A DNA stretch of 64,000 nt from Io17-Chloro-G2 sp965226915 (GCA_965226915.1 CBDDEJ010000008.1:248001-312000), one strand, 5' to 3'; positions 1 to 11,227 are shown, counted from the stretch's first letter. Numbers and translations: made by a program. The notes: generated from the letters alone by a model not told the origin.

Positions 1-1606
1 ACTGGGTCATCAGCACTGGGCTGGATTCATCACCCCGGGTGGGTCTCTGCAACGGTACGGTGCCGGTCAGGGGCTCATCGGCTATCAAGACTCCGGCCGC
101 GTGGGTGCTGACGTGGTGGACGGTCCCCTCCAACCCACGGGCGGTGTCTACTAGTTTTCGGACGTCTTCCTCTTGTTGGTAGGCGGATTCAAACTCGGGG
201 TTGACCCGCAGAGCGTCTGCCAACGTGCGGGCTTTTAAGGGAACCATGCGGGCCACTCGGTCCACGTCGCCGTAGGTCATGCCCAAGGCCCGGCCCACGT
301 CTCTCAAAGCGGCCCGGGCGCCCAGTGTTCCAAAGGTGATGATCTGAGCGACACGGTCTTGACCGTATCGCTCGATGACATAGCGGAGGACTTCGTCGCG
401 GCGGTCGTCTTGGAAATCCAGGTCGATGTCCGGCAGTTCCTTACGTTCCATGTTGAGGAACCGTTCGAAGACCAGCCTGTATTCCAGCGGGTCGACCAGA
501 GTGATACCAAGGCAGTAAAGGGCCACGCTTCCGGCGGCGCTTCCGCGAACACCGAACATGATTTCCTGTTTGCGGACGAAATCTATGATGTCCCAAACCA
601 CGAGGAAGTAGTCGGCGAATCTGGTGTGTTGAATGACCTCCAACTCATACCTGAGACGGTCTTCCGCTTCGGGAGTGCTATCGGGATAAAGGTCCCGGAA
701 GCCCTCCCAGCACAACTTGGAAAGGTATTCGTGAGCGTCGATGCTATCGGGGGTATCATATTTTGGCAAGTGGGTTTCGCCAAACATGAGCTCCACATCG
801 CACATGTCGGCGATGAGCTGGGTGTTTTCGATGGCCTCTGGGTGGTCCGGGAACAGTTGGGCCATCTCTTCGGGGCTTTTGATGTAATAAGAGTCGTCTT
901 CCATTCGCAGACGTTTTTCGTCTTGAACGGTGGTATTGGTCTGGATGCAGATGTAAACGTCCTGCAATGGGGAATCCGATTGGTGGACGTAGTGGGAGTC
1001 ATTGGTGACGACCAGGGGTATATTCAACTCCCGGCTGAGGGTGATCAGTCCGTCATTGATCTTATCCAAGTTGTCTACGTGGGCGTGGCTCTGCAATTCC
1101 AGGAAGTAACCATCGCCAAACAGATTTTTGTACCAGACGGCGGATTTGGCGGCCTCTTCCAAATTTCCGTCGGCGATGAGGCGTGGGACCTCGGCCGATG
1201 GGCATCCAGAAAGGGCCACTAGCCCGTCGCCGTATTTTTCCAAAAGCTCTTTGTCGATCCTGGGCTTGTAGTGGAACCCTTCCACGTGAGACAGGGTCAG
1301 CAACTGCATCAGGTTGCGGTAACCCTGGTTATTCCTGGCCAGCAACACCAGGTGGTTGGGGCTGCGTTCGGCGCTGGTCTTATCCAAGTGGCTGCCGTGG
1401 GCAACGTAGACCTCGCAGCCGATGATGGGTTTGATCCCGGCCTGTTTGCACTCTGAATAAAAGTCCACCACGCCATAAAAAGTGCCGTGGTCGGTGATGG
1501 CCAAAGCCTCCATGCCCAGTTCCTTAGTTTGAGCGACCAACTCCGGGATGTGGCTGATCCCGTCGAGCATGCTGTATTCAGTGTGAATGTGCAGGTGAGT
1601 GAACAC
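1..1606 (-). CDS. dnaE: DNA polymerase III alpha subunit, N-terminal part (runs off window)
   Basis: Replicative polymerase catalytic subunit; about 535 codons are visible and the 3' end lies outside the window. The protein starts GTG with the PHP-domain motif THLHIHTEYSMLDG, followed by AITDHG and GCEVYV. The polymerase core shows GVRGSAAGS and the metal-binding PDIDLDFQDDRRDEV, then QIITFGTLGARAALRD. The start is supported by GGGGGAGG about 11 nt upstream. The open frame has no in-frame stop. The gene appears to be a single unit facing out of the window. PDIDLDF rather than PDFDIDF is a variant I associate with Chloroflexota and some Gram-positives. Confidence 0.95.
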   Translation of the reverse strand, partial: MFTHLHIHTEYSMLDGISHIPELVAQTKELGMEALAITDHGTFYGVVDFYSECKQAGIKPIIGCEVYVAHGSHLDKTSAERSPNHLVLLARNNQGYRNLMQLLTLSHVEGFHYKPRIDKELLEKYGDGLVALSGCPSAEVPRLIADGNLEEAAKSAVWYKNLFGDGYFLELQSHAHVDNLDKINDGLITLSRELNIPLVVTNDSHYVHQSDSPLQDVYICIQTNTTVQDEKRLRMEDDSYYIKSPEEMAQLFPDHPEAIENTQLIADMCDVELMFGETHLPKYDTPDSIDAHEYLSKLCWEGFRDLYPDSTPEAEDRLRYELEVIQHTRFADYFLVVWDIIDFVRKQEIMFGVRGSAAGSVALYCLGITLVDPLEYRLVFERFLNMERKELPDIDLDFQDDRRDEVLRYVIERYGQDRVAQIITFGTLGARAALRDVGRALGMTYGDVDRVARMVPLKARTLADALRVNPEFESAYQQEEDVRKLVDTARGLEGTVHHVSTHAAGVLIADEPLTGTVPLQRPTRGDESSPVLMTQ

Positions 1607-1658
1607 TGATCTGTAAACCTCCCCCAACCCCTCGGTATTTGCGATATAGCGGAGCTTA

Positions 1659-1689
1659 TATTAACCGATTCCAGCTAGGGTACTGTCAA
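1659..1689 (-). promoter_or_regulatory. Possible dnaE promoter
   Basis: On the minus strand a perfect TTGACA lies at 1684-1689. An A/T-rich TTAATATAAG follows at a slightly long spacing of about 19 nt, roughly 50 nt upstream of the dnaE GTG. The -35 is convincing; the exact -10 is not. Confidence 0.4.
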
Positions 1690-1784
1690 GGGGGAAAATA
1701 CCAGATGTGGTAAATGGAAGAAGATCGGATACCAGGAATGGAAGTGGATCCCCCATTTTCGCGGGGCTAGTTCGGGCCTAAATC

Positions 1785-1816
1785 AAAAGAGGCCGGTGAA
1801 AATCACCGGCCTCTTT
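1785..1816 (-). terminator. Rho-independent terminator hairpin
   Basis: A perfect inverted repeat AAAAGAGGCCGGTGA/TCACCGGCCTCTTTT has a 2-nt apical gap, with A and T tracts on both sides, so it can work in both directions. It lies just downstream of the 93-aa gene on the minus strand and upstream of dnaE. Confidence 0.85.
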
Positions 1817-1850
1817 TGTCTCTAGCTGATAGGCTATCGGCTAAGAGCGC

Positions 1851-2132
1851 CTATTCGTCGCCCTCATTAGCGGCTTCACCGGCTTCCGCTTTGGCCGGCG
1901 CCGGTGCCGCCTTGGCTGCGGTTTGGGAGTCGTCGGAGTTTGACTTGTTAGACAGCCGGGAATCACCCCAGGTGGCGGCTTCCACGTAGTTCTTGAACTC
2001 CCGAACTTCTCCGCATAGCTTGCACACGCCCTGGCTCACCGGACCTGTGGCGGGTTGAATAGACCAATGGTGACAACACGCCGCTACACTTGCATCGTTG
2101 GCCGCCGGGGTTGTGGATTCCTGTGCCACCAT
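1851..2132 (-). CDS. Small Cys/His-rich protein, putative zinc-binding
   Basis: A 93-residue protein of unknown function. The N-terminal half has a CCHHW cluster followed by GPVSQGVCKLCGEVREFKN, so a CxxC pair lies about 20 residues after the Cys/His cluster and looks like a small zinc knuckle. The C-terminal third is a low-complexity Ala/Glu/Lys tail. I recall short proteins with GxCxxCGxxRxFxN in Chloroflexota and Actinobacteria, without a known role. It sits directly upstream of a strong terminator as a single gene. The ISAs1-type element is inserted about 80 nt upstream of its start, so its promoter may have been altered. Confidence 0.7.
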   Translation of the reverse strand: MVAQESTTPAANDASVAACCHHWSIQPATGPVSQGVCKLCGEVREFKNYVEAATWGDSRLSNKSNSDDSQTAAKAAPAPAKAEAGEAANEGDE

Positions 2133-2220
2133 AAGCCTTTACCTCTCTTAATTGGGCCAACATCATACCAGTTTGAGCCGTGATTCGTCAATGAATCCAT
2201 CGTCATATTGCAGGGCCTTT

Positions 2221-3414
2221 TCATTCTCCTGCCTGGTAGGTAAAGCCCATCATGTCGAAAGCTTCGCTGAGATGGGCATTGTGGCGGCGTAGGGCAGCGG
2301 CTACGTTGGAATGCCCAGCCCGACGTACCAAGCTGATGACCAGGTTCCGCAGGCCCGCCAGAACCTGTGGGGCGGCCCCAGTGCGCACCTGAGAGCGGTC
2401 CTCGTCGAAGGTCACATCCCGTACCCAGTGGAGGCGGTTCTCGATGCCCCAGTGCCCACGGGAAAGGCTCAACAATCGCCTGGCATCGGCATCAGTGGCT
2501 GGGAGACTGCTAATTGCATAGCTCACAGCCACCTGTTTCTTGCCCTTCACGACCCGCTGGCGCTCTAGCCGACACACCTGTTGCAGATGCGGCCACGCTT
2601 CCCCGACCGTCCCAGCGCTGCCCACGTAGCCATTTAGCTCTGGGTCGGCCAAGGCCCACAACTCTCGCCGCTCCAGCCGCCCATGACGCCGCTTTACTGG
2701 AGCATCGGCCCAGACCGTCAGCTTGGCCCCGCGTGCTCGCCACTCCGCTGCCAGCCAGGGAGGTACGGTTGGCCCACCAGCCCTCTCAGTTCCTAGCAGG
2801 GGAAAAAGCCACCTCCAGGTCTCGGCGCAAGGTGGGCTGATTCTCTTTAACTGGCAGCAGATACTCTCCGCCGCCTGCCACAATCTGCTCACAGACTTTC
2901 CGTTGGGTCAGTAAGGCATCAGCCACTACTACCCGACCCTTCAGGGGTACCTGGCCCAATACTTCTTTGACCGCCGCCAATTCTTCCCCTTTGCCCGGCG
3001 CAGCTACCTGCGCCAGCACTGCCCCAGCGCGGCTAGCGTAGGCCGACACCACATGGACCCCGGGTATCTCTTGGCCGTGGACCCCTCGCAAGGTTTTCCC
3101 GTCCAGGGACAGGGGATCATCCGCCTCTACCCCGCTATTTGCCAGCCAGTTGCCGACTTCTGCCTCAAAGGCCGCCACGTCCAGGTCCTTGAACACCCGG
3201 TGGAGGGTGGCCACGCAGGGTGTCTTCTCCTGGCTGAACCCCAAAAGCTGCGCCGTAGCACCCCCTTGGTCCCGCCCCCATTGCGCTATGGCGTATAAGC
3301 TGCGGGCGCCGCACAGCATGGCACAGGTGGCCAAGGCCAGGATCGCCCCCAAAGAGTGGCGTCGCCCTTGGCTACTCCGGAAGTCAGGCGCCAAATCCAG
3401 CGCTTCCCTCAAAG
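2221..3414 (-). pseudogene. ISAs1-family transposase, split by frameshift and by IS66 insertion
   Basis: DDE transposase of the ISAs1 (H-repeat) type. The N-terminal part has LSLDGKTLRG and VVADALLTQ, the C-terminal part has RGHWGIENRLHWVRDV. The frame changes at a T5C4 run near 2795-2805: the first frame stops shortly after LEVAFSPARN while the second continues with PLLGTERAGG. Insertion of the IS66 element after the fifth codon removed the original start, so an upstream IS66 sequence now feeds into the frame. The same frameshift is in the second copy, so it was there before one copied from the other or is used by programmed slippage. Confidence 0.88.
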
Positions 3415-3436
3415 GTAACTGTTCAGACTTGATGAG

Positions 3437-4852
3437 GTGAATTGGCTCAAAGCCGTTGGAAAAACGCTGGCATGGCCGGGGGAGTTGTGGCATACCAGGG
3501 AGGTGGACACTGAACTAGACCTGAACGCGGCGAGTCGCGAAACTCTGCTGGAGATAATTGCCGGCCAGCGGGCAGTCATTGCCGATTTGCAAAGGCGGAT
3601 TGGGGTTCTGGAATCCCGTCCCAACCGGCGCGGGTCGTCGGGGATGCCGGGTAATCAGCCGCACTCCAGCCGGCAAGCGCCGGAGAAAAAGGAGCCCAGA
3701 AAGCCGCGCCGCCATGGCTTCGCCCGCCAGCGCATGACTCCTACCCGGCGGGTGGAGCATGCCGTGGCGGTCTGTCCCGACTGCGGGACTCACCTGAACG
3801 GCGGATGGGTACAGCGAACTCGGGAAGTCATTGAGCTACCGGTGGCTCCGGTAGAAGTGACCGAGCACGCCCTGGTAGCCCGCATCTGTCCGGTATGCCA
3901 GCGGCGCCGGCTGCCCAAAGAGGCCCTGCAGGGGGTGGTTCTGGGCCAGCAGCGCCTGGGGGTCAATCTGGTAAGCCTGATGGTGACCCTGCGGGAGGAG
4001 GGACGGTTGCCCATAAGAATCATCCAATGGTACCTGGAGAGCGTCCATCAGTTGCACCTGAGTGTTGGCGCCATCGTCCAGGCCGTCCATGGAGTAGCCC
4101 GTCAGGCTGAGACGGCGGTGCGAGAGGTGCTCGAGCAAGTCCGCGCCAGTCCCGTGGTGCAGGGCGACGAAACCGGCTGGCGCCAGGACGGGAGCAACGG
4201 CTATGTTTGGACCTTCAGCACTCCCAGCGAACGATACTTCCTGCGTCGGGGTCGGGATAAGGGGGTGGTGGATGAGGTGCTGGATTTCTCCTTCAGCGGA
4301 GTGTTGGTCAGTGATTTCTACGCGGCCTATAACCACTACCCGGGCCTGAAGCAACGGTGCTGGGCTCATCTGCTGCGGGATATCCATGACCTGAAAGGGT
4401 TGTACCCAGAAGACGCTGGGCTGGCTCAGTGGGCCGAGGCGGTTCACCAGGTCTACACGGAGGCCAAGGCCTCGGTCCTTCCCCGAGCCCAGCCAGGCCA
4501 TCGCACCCAGCTAATGCTGGAGGAGAAACTAATGGTCTTGGCGCGGCCTTTCCTTAAAGATCCCCTGGCGAAAGATCCCCTGGCGGTTCAGGCCAAGCTC
4601 TGCCGGCGCATGGAACGGTTCATCAAGGAACTGTTTGTCTTCGTGTCGGACCCAGCCGTGCCCTCAGACAACAACGCCGCCGAGCGGAGCCTGCGGCATC
4701 TGGTAACCAGTCGCAAGATCAGCGGCGGCGCCCGCTCAGGGCAGGGCGCCGACAGCAAGATGACCTTGGCATCCCTCTTTGGCACCTGGCGGGCCAGAGG
4801 TCTCAATCCCCTCCTGGAATGCCGCCGGTTGCTCACTTCCCCTCAACTCTGA
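3437..4852 (+). CDS. IS66-family transposase (TnpC type)
   Basis: A 471-residue transposase. It has an N-terminal leucine-rich helical segment (IIAGQRAVIADLQRRIGVLE), a basic Ser/Pro region, a zinc-binding part with CPDCGTH and CPVC, and a DDE core with DETGW, VSDFYAAY and DNNAAERSLR. The GTG start at the left end lies right after the terminal repeat; a GTG at 3502 is an alternative. It differs from the copy at 49912 by a few bases and by a 5-codon insertion caused by a tandem duplication. The frame is open over its full length, so the element could still be active. Confidence 0.93.
   Translation: MNWLKAVGKTLAWPGELWHTREVDTELDLNAASRETLLEIIAGQRAVIADLQRRIGVLESRPNRRGSSGMPGNQPHSSRQAPEKKEPRKPRRHGFARQRMTPTRRVEHAVAVCPDCGTHLNGGWVQRTREVIELPVAPVEVTEHALVARICPVCQRRRLPKEALQGVVLGQQRLGVNLVSLMVTLREEGRLPIRIIQWYLESVHQLHLSVGAIVQAVHGVARQAETAVREVLEQVRASPVVQGDETGWRQDGSNGYVWTFSTPSERYFLRRGRDKGVVDEVLDFSFSGVLVSDFYAAYNHYPGLKQRCWAHLLRDIHDLKGLYPEDAGLAQWAEAVHQVYTEAKASVLPRAQPGHRTQLMLEEKLMVLARPFLKDPLAKDPLAVQAKLCRRMERFIKELFVFVSDPAVPSDNNAAERSLRHLVTSRKISGGARSGQGADSKMTLASLFGTWRARGLNPLLECRRLLTSPQL
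4556..4585 (+). repeat. 15-bp tandem duplication inside the IS66 transposase gene
   Basis: AAAGATCCCCTGGCG occurs twice in a row; the other IS66 copy has it once. It adds five residues (KDPLA) in frame between the second Asp and the Glu of the DDE core. Confidence 0.9.
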
Positions 4853-5015
4853 ACAGTTTCCCTCAAAGTCATCATCCTCCCCTCCCGCTTAAACTGGTAA
4901 TAATTTTATAATATTTTGAGAAAATGAAAAGGCCCTGCGTCATATTGTGAAACTTTCTGCTATCCACCCATTCGGGACCCTGCCTCCTTGGGAGGCCTCT
5001 TAAAGCCGGGAGCGG

Positions 5016-6083
5016 TCAAGAGGAATTGACTATCTCTTGGGTGGTGATCCGGGTCACTCCCCAACCGGCCAGCCATGCGGAATGGCGGCCGTCCCCACCG
5101 GCCACCAAGACAACGATATCTTCGGCGGTTTGCACGATCGGCAGCGTCGCGCCGGGGAGAGTTTCGTCGATCCAGGCGGGCCAATTCCGATTGCCGTAGT
5201 GGGCCACCCCCTGGAGTTCGGCCAGTGACGCCCGGGCGTTTTGATAGACGTATTCCCGAACGTCCCGCTTGGTGAGACCGTAATCCGCCATCTCAGCGGC
5301 GTGTTCAGGGCAGATTATTAGGACAATCTGGGTTCTGGTGCCCAGCTGGTAATAGTTGGATGCTCCGCTGCCCGTCATCGTCCCAACGATAGTCCGTAGG
5401 ATCTCGATGCCGGAAGAGACAGTCGTCTCCATCACCGTGTAAACCTCGCGGATTCCCGCAACGGTTACTAAGCTGGCGTCAGAATCGTATCCCAATTCCA
5501 CATGCCTGGGTTCCCAGGGGCTTCTGGCTTCGTTCTCCGAGAAGCAGAAACTGTAGCGGCCGGGGGTCGAAAGCGTTGCTTTGTCCATTTCCCCCGGCAC
5601 CTGTCCGCCAATGTTGCGGATCACCAGCCGAAGTGCCCGCCCTATTGAGGCGTTCGACCGGTAGCCCGGGCCAAAGCAACCGGCGTCCCCATTGATGCCA
5701 AGCTGCTTGGCTATGGGACCGTTGACCATTACCACCGGCGCGGCGCCTCCCGTGGTGGAGGATACGCCGGCCACATTGAATTCATCTTTCAACACCGCTT
5801 GAACCGCGGCCACCACCACCGGAAAATAACTGGGCTTGCACCCCGCCATGACTGCGTTGACGGCGACTTTCTCCAGGGTGACGTTGGCGTTTCTGGGTTG
5901 GATGATCCCTAGCGAAGTGGAGGAATCCTGGCCGTACCCCTCAAGCATCTGGCGGACTAAATCTTCGGTAGGAGGCGCCACCGGCAACCCATCAGTCCAG
6001 CCCTGCTCCCAGCAGTAATCTTGGATCGCGTCGAAAGAATCTTCCACGTCTACGCGGCGGGAATGGAGTGTTGAAGGATTCAT
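5016..6083 (-). CDS. Conserved protein encoded downstream of the UGSC selenoprotein
   Basis: A 355-residue protein of unknown activity. Visible conserved-looking stretches are WTDGLPVAPPTEDLV near the N-terminus, AVMAGCKPSYFPVVVAAVQA, VMVNGPIAKQLGIN, GCFGPGYRSNASIGRALRL and YSFCFSENEARSPW. There is no signal peptide or membrane segment. I chose the ATG preceded by AGGTG at 7-nt spacing over one 10 codons upstream. It follows the UGSC gene on the same strand after 108 nt. I loosely recall such DGLPVxPPT proteins next to UGSC proteins in other genomes, which would suggest a joint function; the substrate is unknown. Confidence 0.75.
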   Translation of the reverse strand: MNPSTLHSRRVDVEDSFDAIQDYCWEQGWTDGLPVAPPTEDLVRQMLEGYGQDSSTSLGIIQPRNANVTLEKVAVNAVMAGCKPSYFPVVVAAVQAVLKDEFNVAGVSSTTGGAAPVVMVNGPIAKQLGINGDAGCFGPGYRSNASIGRALRLVIRNIGGQVPGEMDKATLSTPGRYSFCFSENEARSPWEPRHVELGYDSDASLVTVAGIREVYTVMETTVSSGIEILRTIVGTMTGSGASNYYQLGTRTQIVLIICPEHAAEMADYGLTKRDVREYVYQNARASLAELQGVAHYGNRNWPAWIDETLPGATLPIVQTAEDIVVLVAGGDGRHSAWLAGWGVTRITTQEIVNSS

Positions 6084-6191
6084 ACTGTCGCACCTGGAAA
6101 TTGGGCCCGGCATCCAGAAAGATCAGCGGCGGTCTTAATTGAAGACCGCCGTTCTAACTGCCGGGAAAATTTGGGATTGGGCTTCCTTGCT

Positions 6192-6734
6192 CTAGCCGCC
6201 GGTAAGGTGGCCGACGATCTCGGGAGCGAAGTCGTGGGCCATCTGCTTCACGTCTTCAACAGACCGGACGGCCAGTGGGCTAGGGATGACAACTATGCGC
6301 GCGCCGGGCATGCCAAGTGAGGTTACCCTAGCATGGGCGGCCCGGGTAAAGGAACTGGTGATGACGCTCACGGAAGGAACGCCCTGAGATTCGGTTACTA
6401 CTGTGTCGTGGAGACCCCACGCCGTACAGGAGCCTCAATCCGCGATTCCATGAATCACCGCGTCACATTCCTGGCTCAGCGAATCCAGAGTTTCCGGGGC
6501 GCAGGCCGCGCTATAGGTGAACTTGGTGGCGTATACAACCTTTTCGGCTTGGTACTCATCGACCAGAACGTGTTGCAGTTCTTGCAAAAAGGCGTCGGCA
6601 TGGTACTTGCGGTTCTCCAGCAATCCGATGACCTTACCCTGTAGACTGGGAAGAGTGGGACTCAGTCCTAACTCTTCCGGCACATCCTCGGCTGTGGGGT
6701 CCAATATCTGAATTGTGCGGGTTCTGTCTAACAT
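6192..6734 (-). CDS. UGSC-family selenoprotein (in-frame TGA read as selenocysteine)
   Basis: The frame starts ATG (AGGAG upstream), runs 99 codons to HGIAD, meets TGA at 6435-6437, and goes on as GSCTAWGLHDTVV to a TAG at 6192-6194, giving 180 residues. The reading D-U-G-S-C at this place is the signature for which the UGSC family is named, so TGA most likely encodes Sec100. The region after TGA is clearly coding (SVSVITSSFTRAAHARV, MPGARIVVIPSPLA). A SECIS-like hairpin starts right after the TGA. The gene lies between guaB3 and the DGLPVxPPT protein on one strand. A redox role through the U-G-S-C pair is inference. A plain stop-based gene call would give a 99-aa fragment. Confidence 0.9.
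6401..6429 (-). promoter_or_regulatory. Bacterial SECIS element of the UGSC gene
   Basis: On the mRNA strand the hairpin CGTGG-GGTCT-CCACG (6421-6407) begins 13 nt after the TGA. A lower stem CTGT/ACAG is separated from it by a small internal loop. The apical loop GGUCU is the same as I recall for the E. coli fdhF SECIS that binds SelB, and the distance fits bacterial SECIS elements. Confidence 0.8.
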
Positions 6735-6810
6735 CTAGTTAATCTCCTACTAACCTGCTTCCGCCGCCGGACCATCGATACGCCGGTATGCAAACGGGAG
6801 CGCGAGACTG

Positions 6811-7947
6811 TTAGCCGGCCATTTGGAAATATTTCCCTTCTGTCTTGATGGACGGAGCTATCACCATCTGGGCTTTATGAAGATCGCGTATCGTATAGGC
6901 GCCGCACATTCCCATGGCGACGCGAAGGGCCCCAACAAAGTTCTGTGTGCCATCGGTCTTAGAAGTAGGGCCATAAAGTATCTGTTTTAAGGTCCCCTTG
7001 GTTCCGACACCGATGCGGGTCCCCCTGGGCAGTTCTGGATGAGCATTGGCCATTCCCCAGTTGAATCCCCGGCCCGGCGCCTCTTCAGCCTGCGCGAAGG
7101 GAGTTCCCAGCATCACGGCATCGGCTCCGCTGGCAATTGCTTTGCATACGTCTCCACCGGTTCGGAAACCGCCATCAGTGATCACCGTCACATACCGGCC
7201 GGTGCGGCGGAAATAATCTTCCCGGGCGGCGGCGCATTCAAGGGTGGCGGTAACCTGTGGCACGCCCACGCCCACCACTTCCCGCGTGGTGCAGGCTGCG
7301 CCGGGTCCAACGCCCACCAAAATTCCGTCGATGCCCGTTTCCATCAATTCCTGAGCTACTTCGTAAGTTACGCAGTTACCCACCATGACGGGTACGTTGA
7401 GGGCTTCGATCAGTTCGGAAAAAATGAGGCCCCGGTAGCTCTTGGACATATGTCGGGCGGTGGTCACCGTGGATTGCACCACGACAATATCGGCGCCTGC
7501 CTCTACGGCTACAGGGGACATACGTTTGGTGTTTTGAGGAGTAAATGAAACGGCGCAAGTCGCGCCCGTGCTTTTGATCTCCTCTACTCTCTGGCCGATT
7601 AAGTGATCTTTGATCGGTTGAGAATAGACATGTTGGAGATATTGAGTGACTTCCTCCTTGGACATGGAAATGATCTCTTCCAACGTGGAGTATGGGTCTT
7701 CGTACCTGGAGTAGAGCCCCTCGGCATTGAGAATTCCCAAGCCGCCCATCTCGTGCATCAGGGTGGCGAACCGGGGAGACACCGCTCCATCCATTGCCGA
7801 TGCCAGTATCGGTATGTCGAAATCCAGGCCACCGATGGTCATCTTAGTGGAGGTCAGTTCCGGGTTTATCGTGACCTGACCGGGAACGATGGCCACTTCA
7901 TCGAAGCCGTAAGCCCTTTCCAATTCCTTAAACAGGCGTCGTCCCAT
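6811..7947 (-). CDS. guaB3: GuaB3-family IMP dehydrogenase-related protein
   Basis: A 378-residue TIM-barrel protein of the IMPDH/GMP reductase family without CBS domains. It has the Cys-loop motif GVGPGAACTTREVVGVGVPQ and the phosphate-binding ITDGGFRTGGDVCKAIASGADAVM split over the later strands. The N-terminus GFDEVAIVPGQVTINPELT is typical of the GuaB3 branch seen in Actinobacteria and Chloroflexota. The start is supported by GGAGG upstream. It precedes the UGSC gene by 76 nt on the same strand, so the three genes may be one transcript. Catalytic identity as true IMPDH is not certain for GuaB3. Confidence 0.9.
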   Translation of the reverse strand: MGRRLFKELERAYGFDEVAIVPGQVTINPELTSTKMTIGGLDFDIPILASAMDGAVSPRFATLMHEMGGLGILNAEGLYSRYEDPYSTLEEIISMSKEEVTQYLQHVYSQPIKDHLIGQRVEEIKSTGATCAVSFTPQNTKRMSPVAVEAGADIVVVQSTVTTARHMSKSYRGLIFSELIEALNVPVMVGNCVTYEVAQELMETGIDGILVGVGPGAACTTREVVGVGVPQVTATLECAAAREDYFRRTGRYVTVITDGGFRTGGDVCKAIASGADAVMLGTPFAQAEEAPGRGFNWGMANAHPELPRGTRIGVGTKGTLKQILYGPTSKTDGTQNFVGALRVAMGMCGAYTIRDLHKAQMVIAPSIKTEGKYFQMAG

Positions 7948-8191
7948 CCCTATTTACCTCCCTCCACGACTGAATCTATTAACGTGAATGTAGCAGGAAT
8001 AAGAGCCAAAAGTCAACGAATTCGACGAAAATAGTCAAAAGGTGACAATTGGTCCGGCACGAGGTCCCAATTGGACCCGCACGGCTGGAAAAAGCCGAAT
8101 GTCAACACCCTCGATCTAGAATCAAAAATGGTGCTTGCCCAAGTGCTTGCTAGGTTGTGAAAAATGGTGCATACTGGACTAGTAAATATAC

Positions 8192-8311
8192 TTCCTGGTG
8201 GTTCTAGCGGGGTGGCCCCACCCGTATCCATCCCGAACACGGTAGTGAAACGCCCCAGCGCCGACGATACTGCTTTGGAAACGGAGTGGGAAAATAGGTC
8301 ACCGCCGGGAG
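8192..8311 (+). rRNA. rrf: 5S ribosomal RNA
   Basis: About 120 nt with the conserved core CCCATCCCGAACACGG-like stretch (here ATCCATCCCGAACACGG) and AGTGAAACGCCCCAGCG. The terminal stem TTCCTGGTGG pairs with CCGCCGGGAG, and the pairing continues outward into an A/T-rich processing stem (TATA/TATA). No 16S or 23S sequence lies nearby in the window, so the gene is unlinked from the other rRNAs here. Confidence 0.93.
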
Positions 8312-8464
8312 GTATATTAAAAACCACGCGGGTGAGTCCCGTAAACACTCGGCCCGGTTGGCCTTTAAAACCGGCGCCGAAACGCACCTGCGCAATCGTA
8401 AGGCCTTGGCGAATTTTCGGTGAATCCACTGTGATCCGCCGCGGGATGGGAGGGCCAACACACC

Positions 8465-8493
8465 TTTACTCCCCATAAGCCTTACCCTATAAT
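8465..8493 (+). promoter_or_regulatory. Sigma-70-type promoter upstream of clpC
   Basis: TTTACT (8465-8470) and a perfect TATAAT (8488-8493) are separated by 17 bp. They lie about 170 nt upstream of the clpC start in the otherwise gene-free stretch between the 5S gene and clpC. A long 5' leader would follow. No CtsR operator was recognised. Confidence 0.6.
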
Positions 8494-8662
8494 TGATGTG
8501 TGTACAGTTCATCCTAATCACTTCAACCGTTGCCGGGCAGTCCCGAGGGATTATATCCAGTGTGGAGGCGGAAGGGCAGGGTATAGGCTATCATGTTGGC
8601 CTCGCGCCAGAGTAAACCCTGACTCACGACCGTCTTCAACCTGACCCACCAGGAGCAATAGA

Positions 8663-11167
<2,505 letters not shown>

Positions 11168-11199
11168 CAAACAACCAAGCTCAATCATAGGCTACTGAC

Positions 11200-11227
11200 A
11201 GAAGGCCCCACTTCCGTGGGGCCTTCT
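11200..11227 (+). terminator. Hairpin after clpC
   Basis: AGAAGGCCCCA and TGGGGCCTTCT form an 11-bp perfect stem with a 6-nt loop, 32 nt after the clpC stop. The T tract is weak. Confidence 0.75.

Larger units (their letters stand above)
3415..4860 (+). mobile_element. IS66-family insertion sequence, copy 1, nested in the ISAs1 element
   Basis: The ends are imperfect inverted repeats GTAACTGTTCAG/CTGAACAGTTTC. An 8-bp target duplication CCTCAAAG (3407-3414 and 4861-4868) flanks the element; 8 bp is the usual length for IS66. The element is 1446 bp and carries one transposase gene, without the accessory tnpA/tnpB genes of larger IS66 members. Confidence 0.93.
2211..4937 (-). mobile_element. 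ISAs1-family insertion sequence, copy 1, interrupted by an IS66-type element
   Basis: The ends are the perfect 13-bp inverted repeat CAGGGCCTTTTCA/TGAAAAGGCCCTG. They are flanked by a 10-bp target duplication CGTCATATTG (2201-2210 and 4938-4947), in line with the 8-10 bp known for ISAs1. Without the nested IS66 element it is nearly identical to the copy at 17801-19073. Confidence 0.92.

Noticed and set aside
359..1222. Long plus-strand frame of 287 aa
   Set aside because: It is antisense to dnaE, whose motifs on the minus strand are unmistakable.
4963..4993. Weak hairpin GCCTCCCAAGGAGGC downstream of the DGLPVxPPT gene
   Set aside because: Short stem and no T tract; not strong enough to call a terminator.
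6435..6734. Stand-alone 99-aa protein ending at TGA
   Set aside because: The downstream frame is coding, the motif is UGSC, and a SECIS hairpin follows, so the TGA is read through as selenocysteine.
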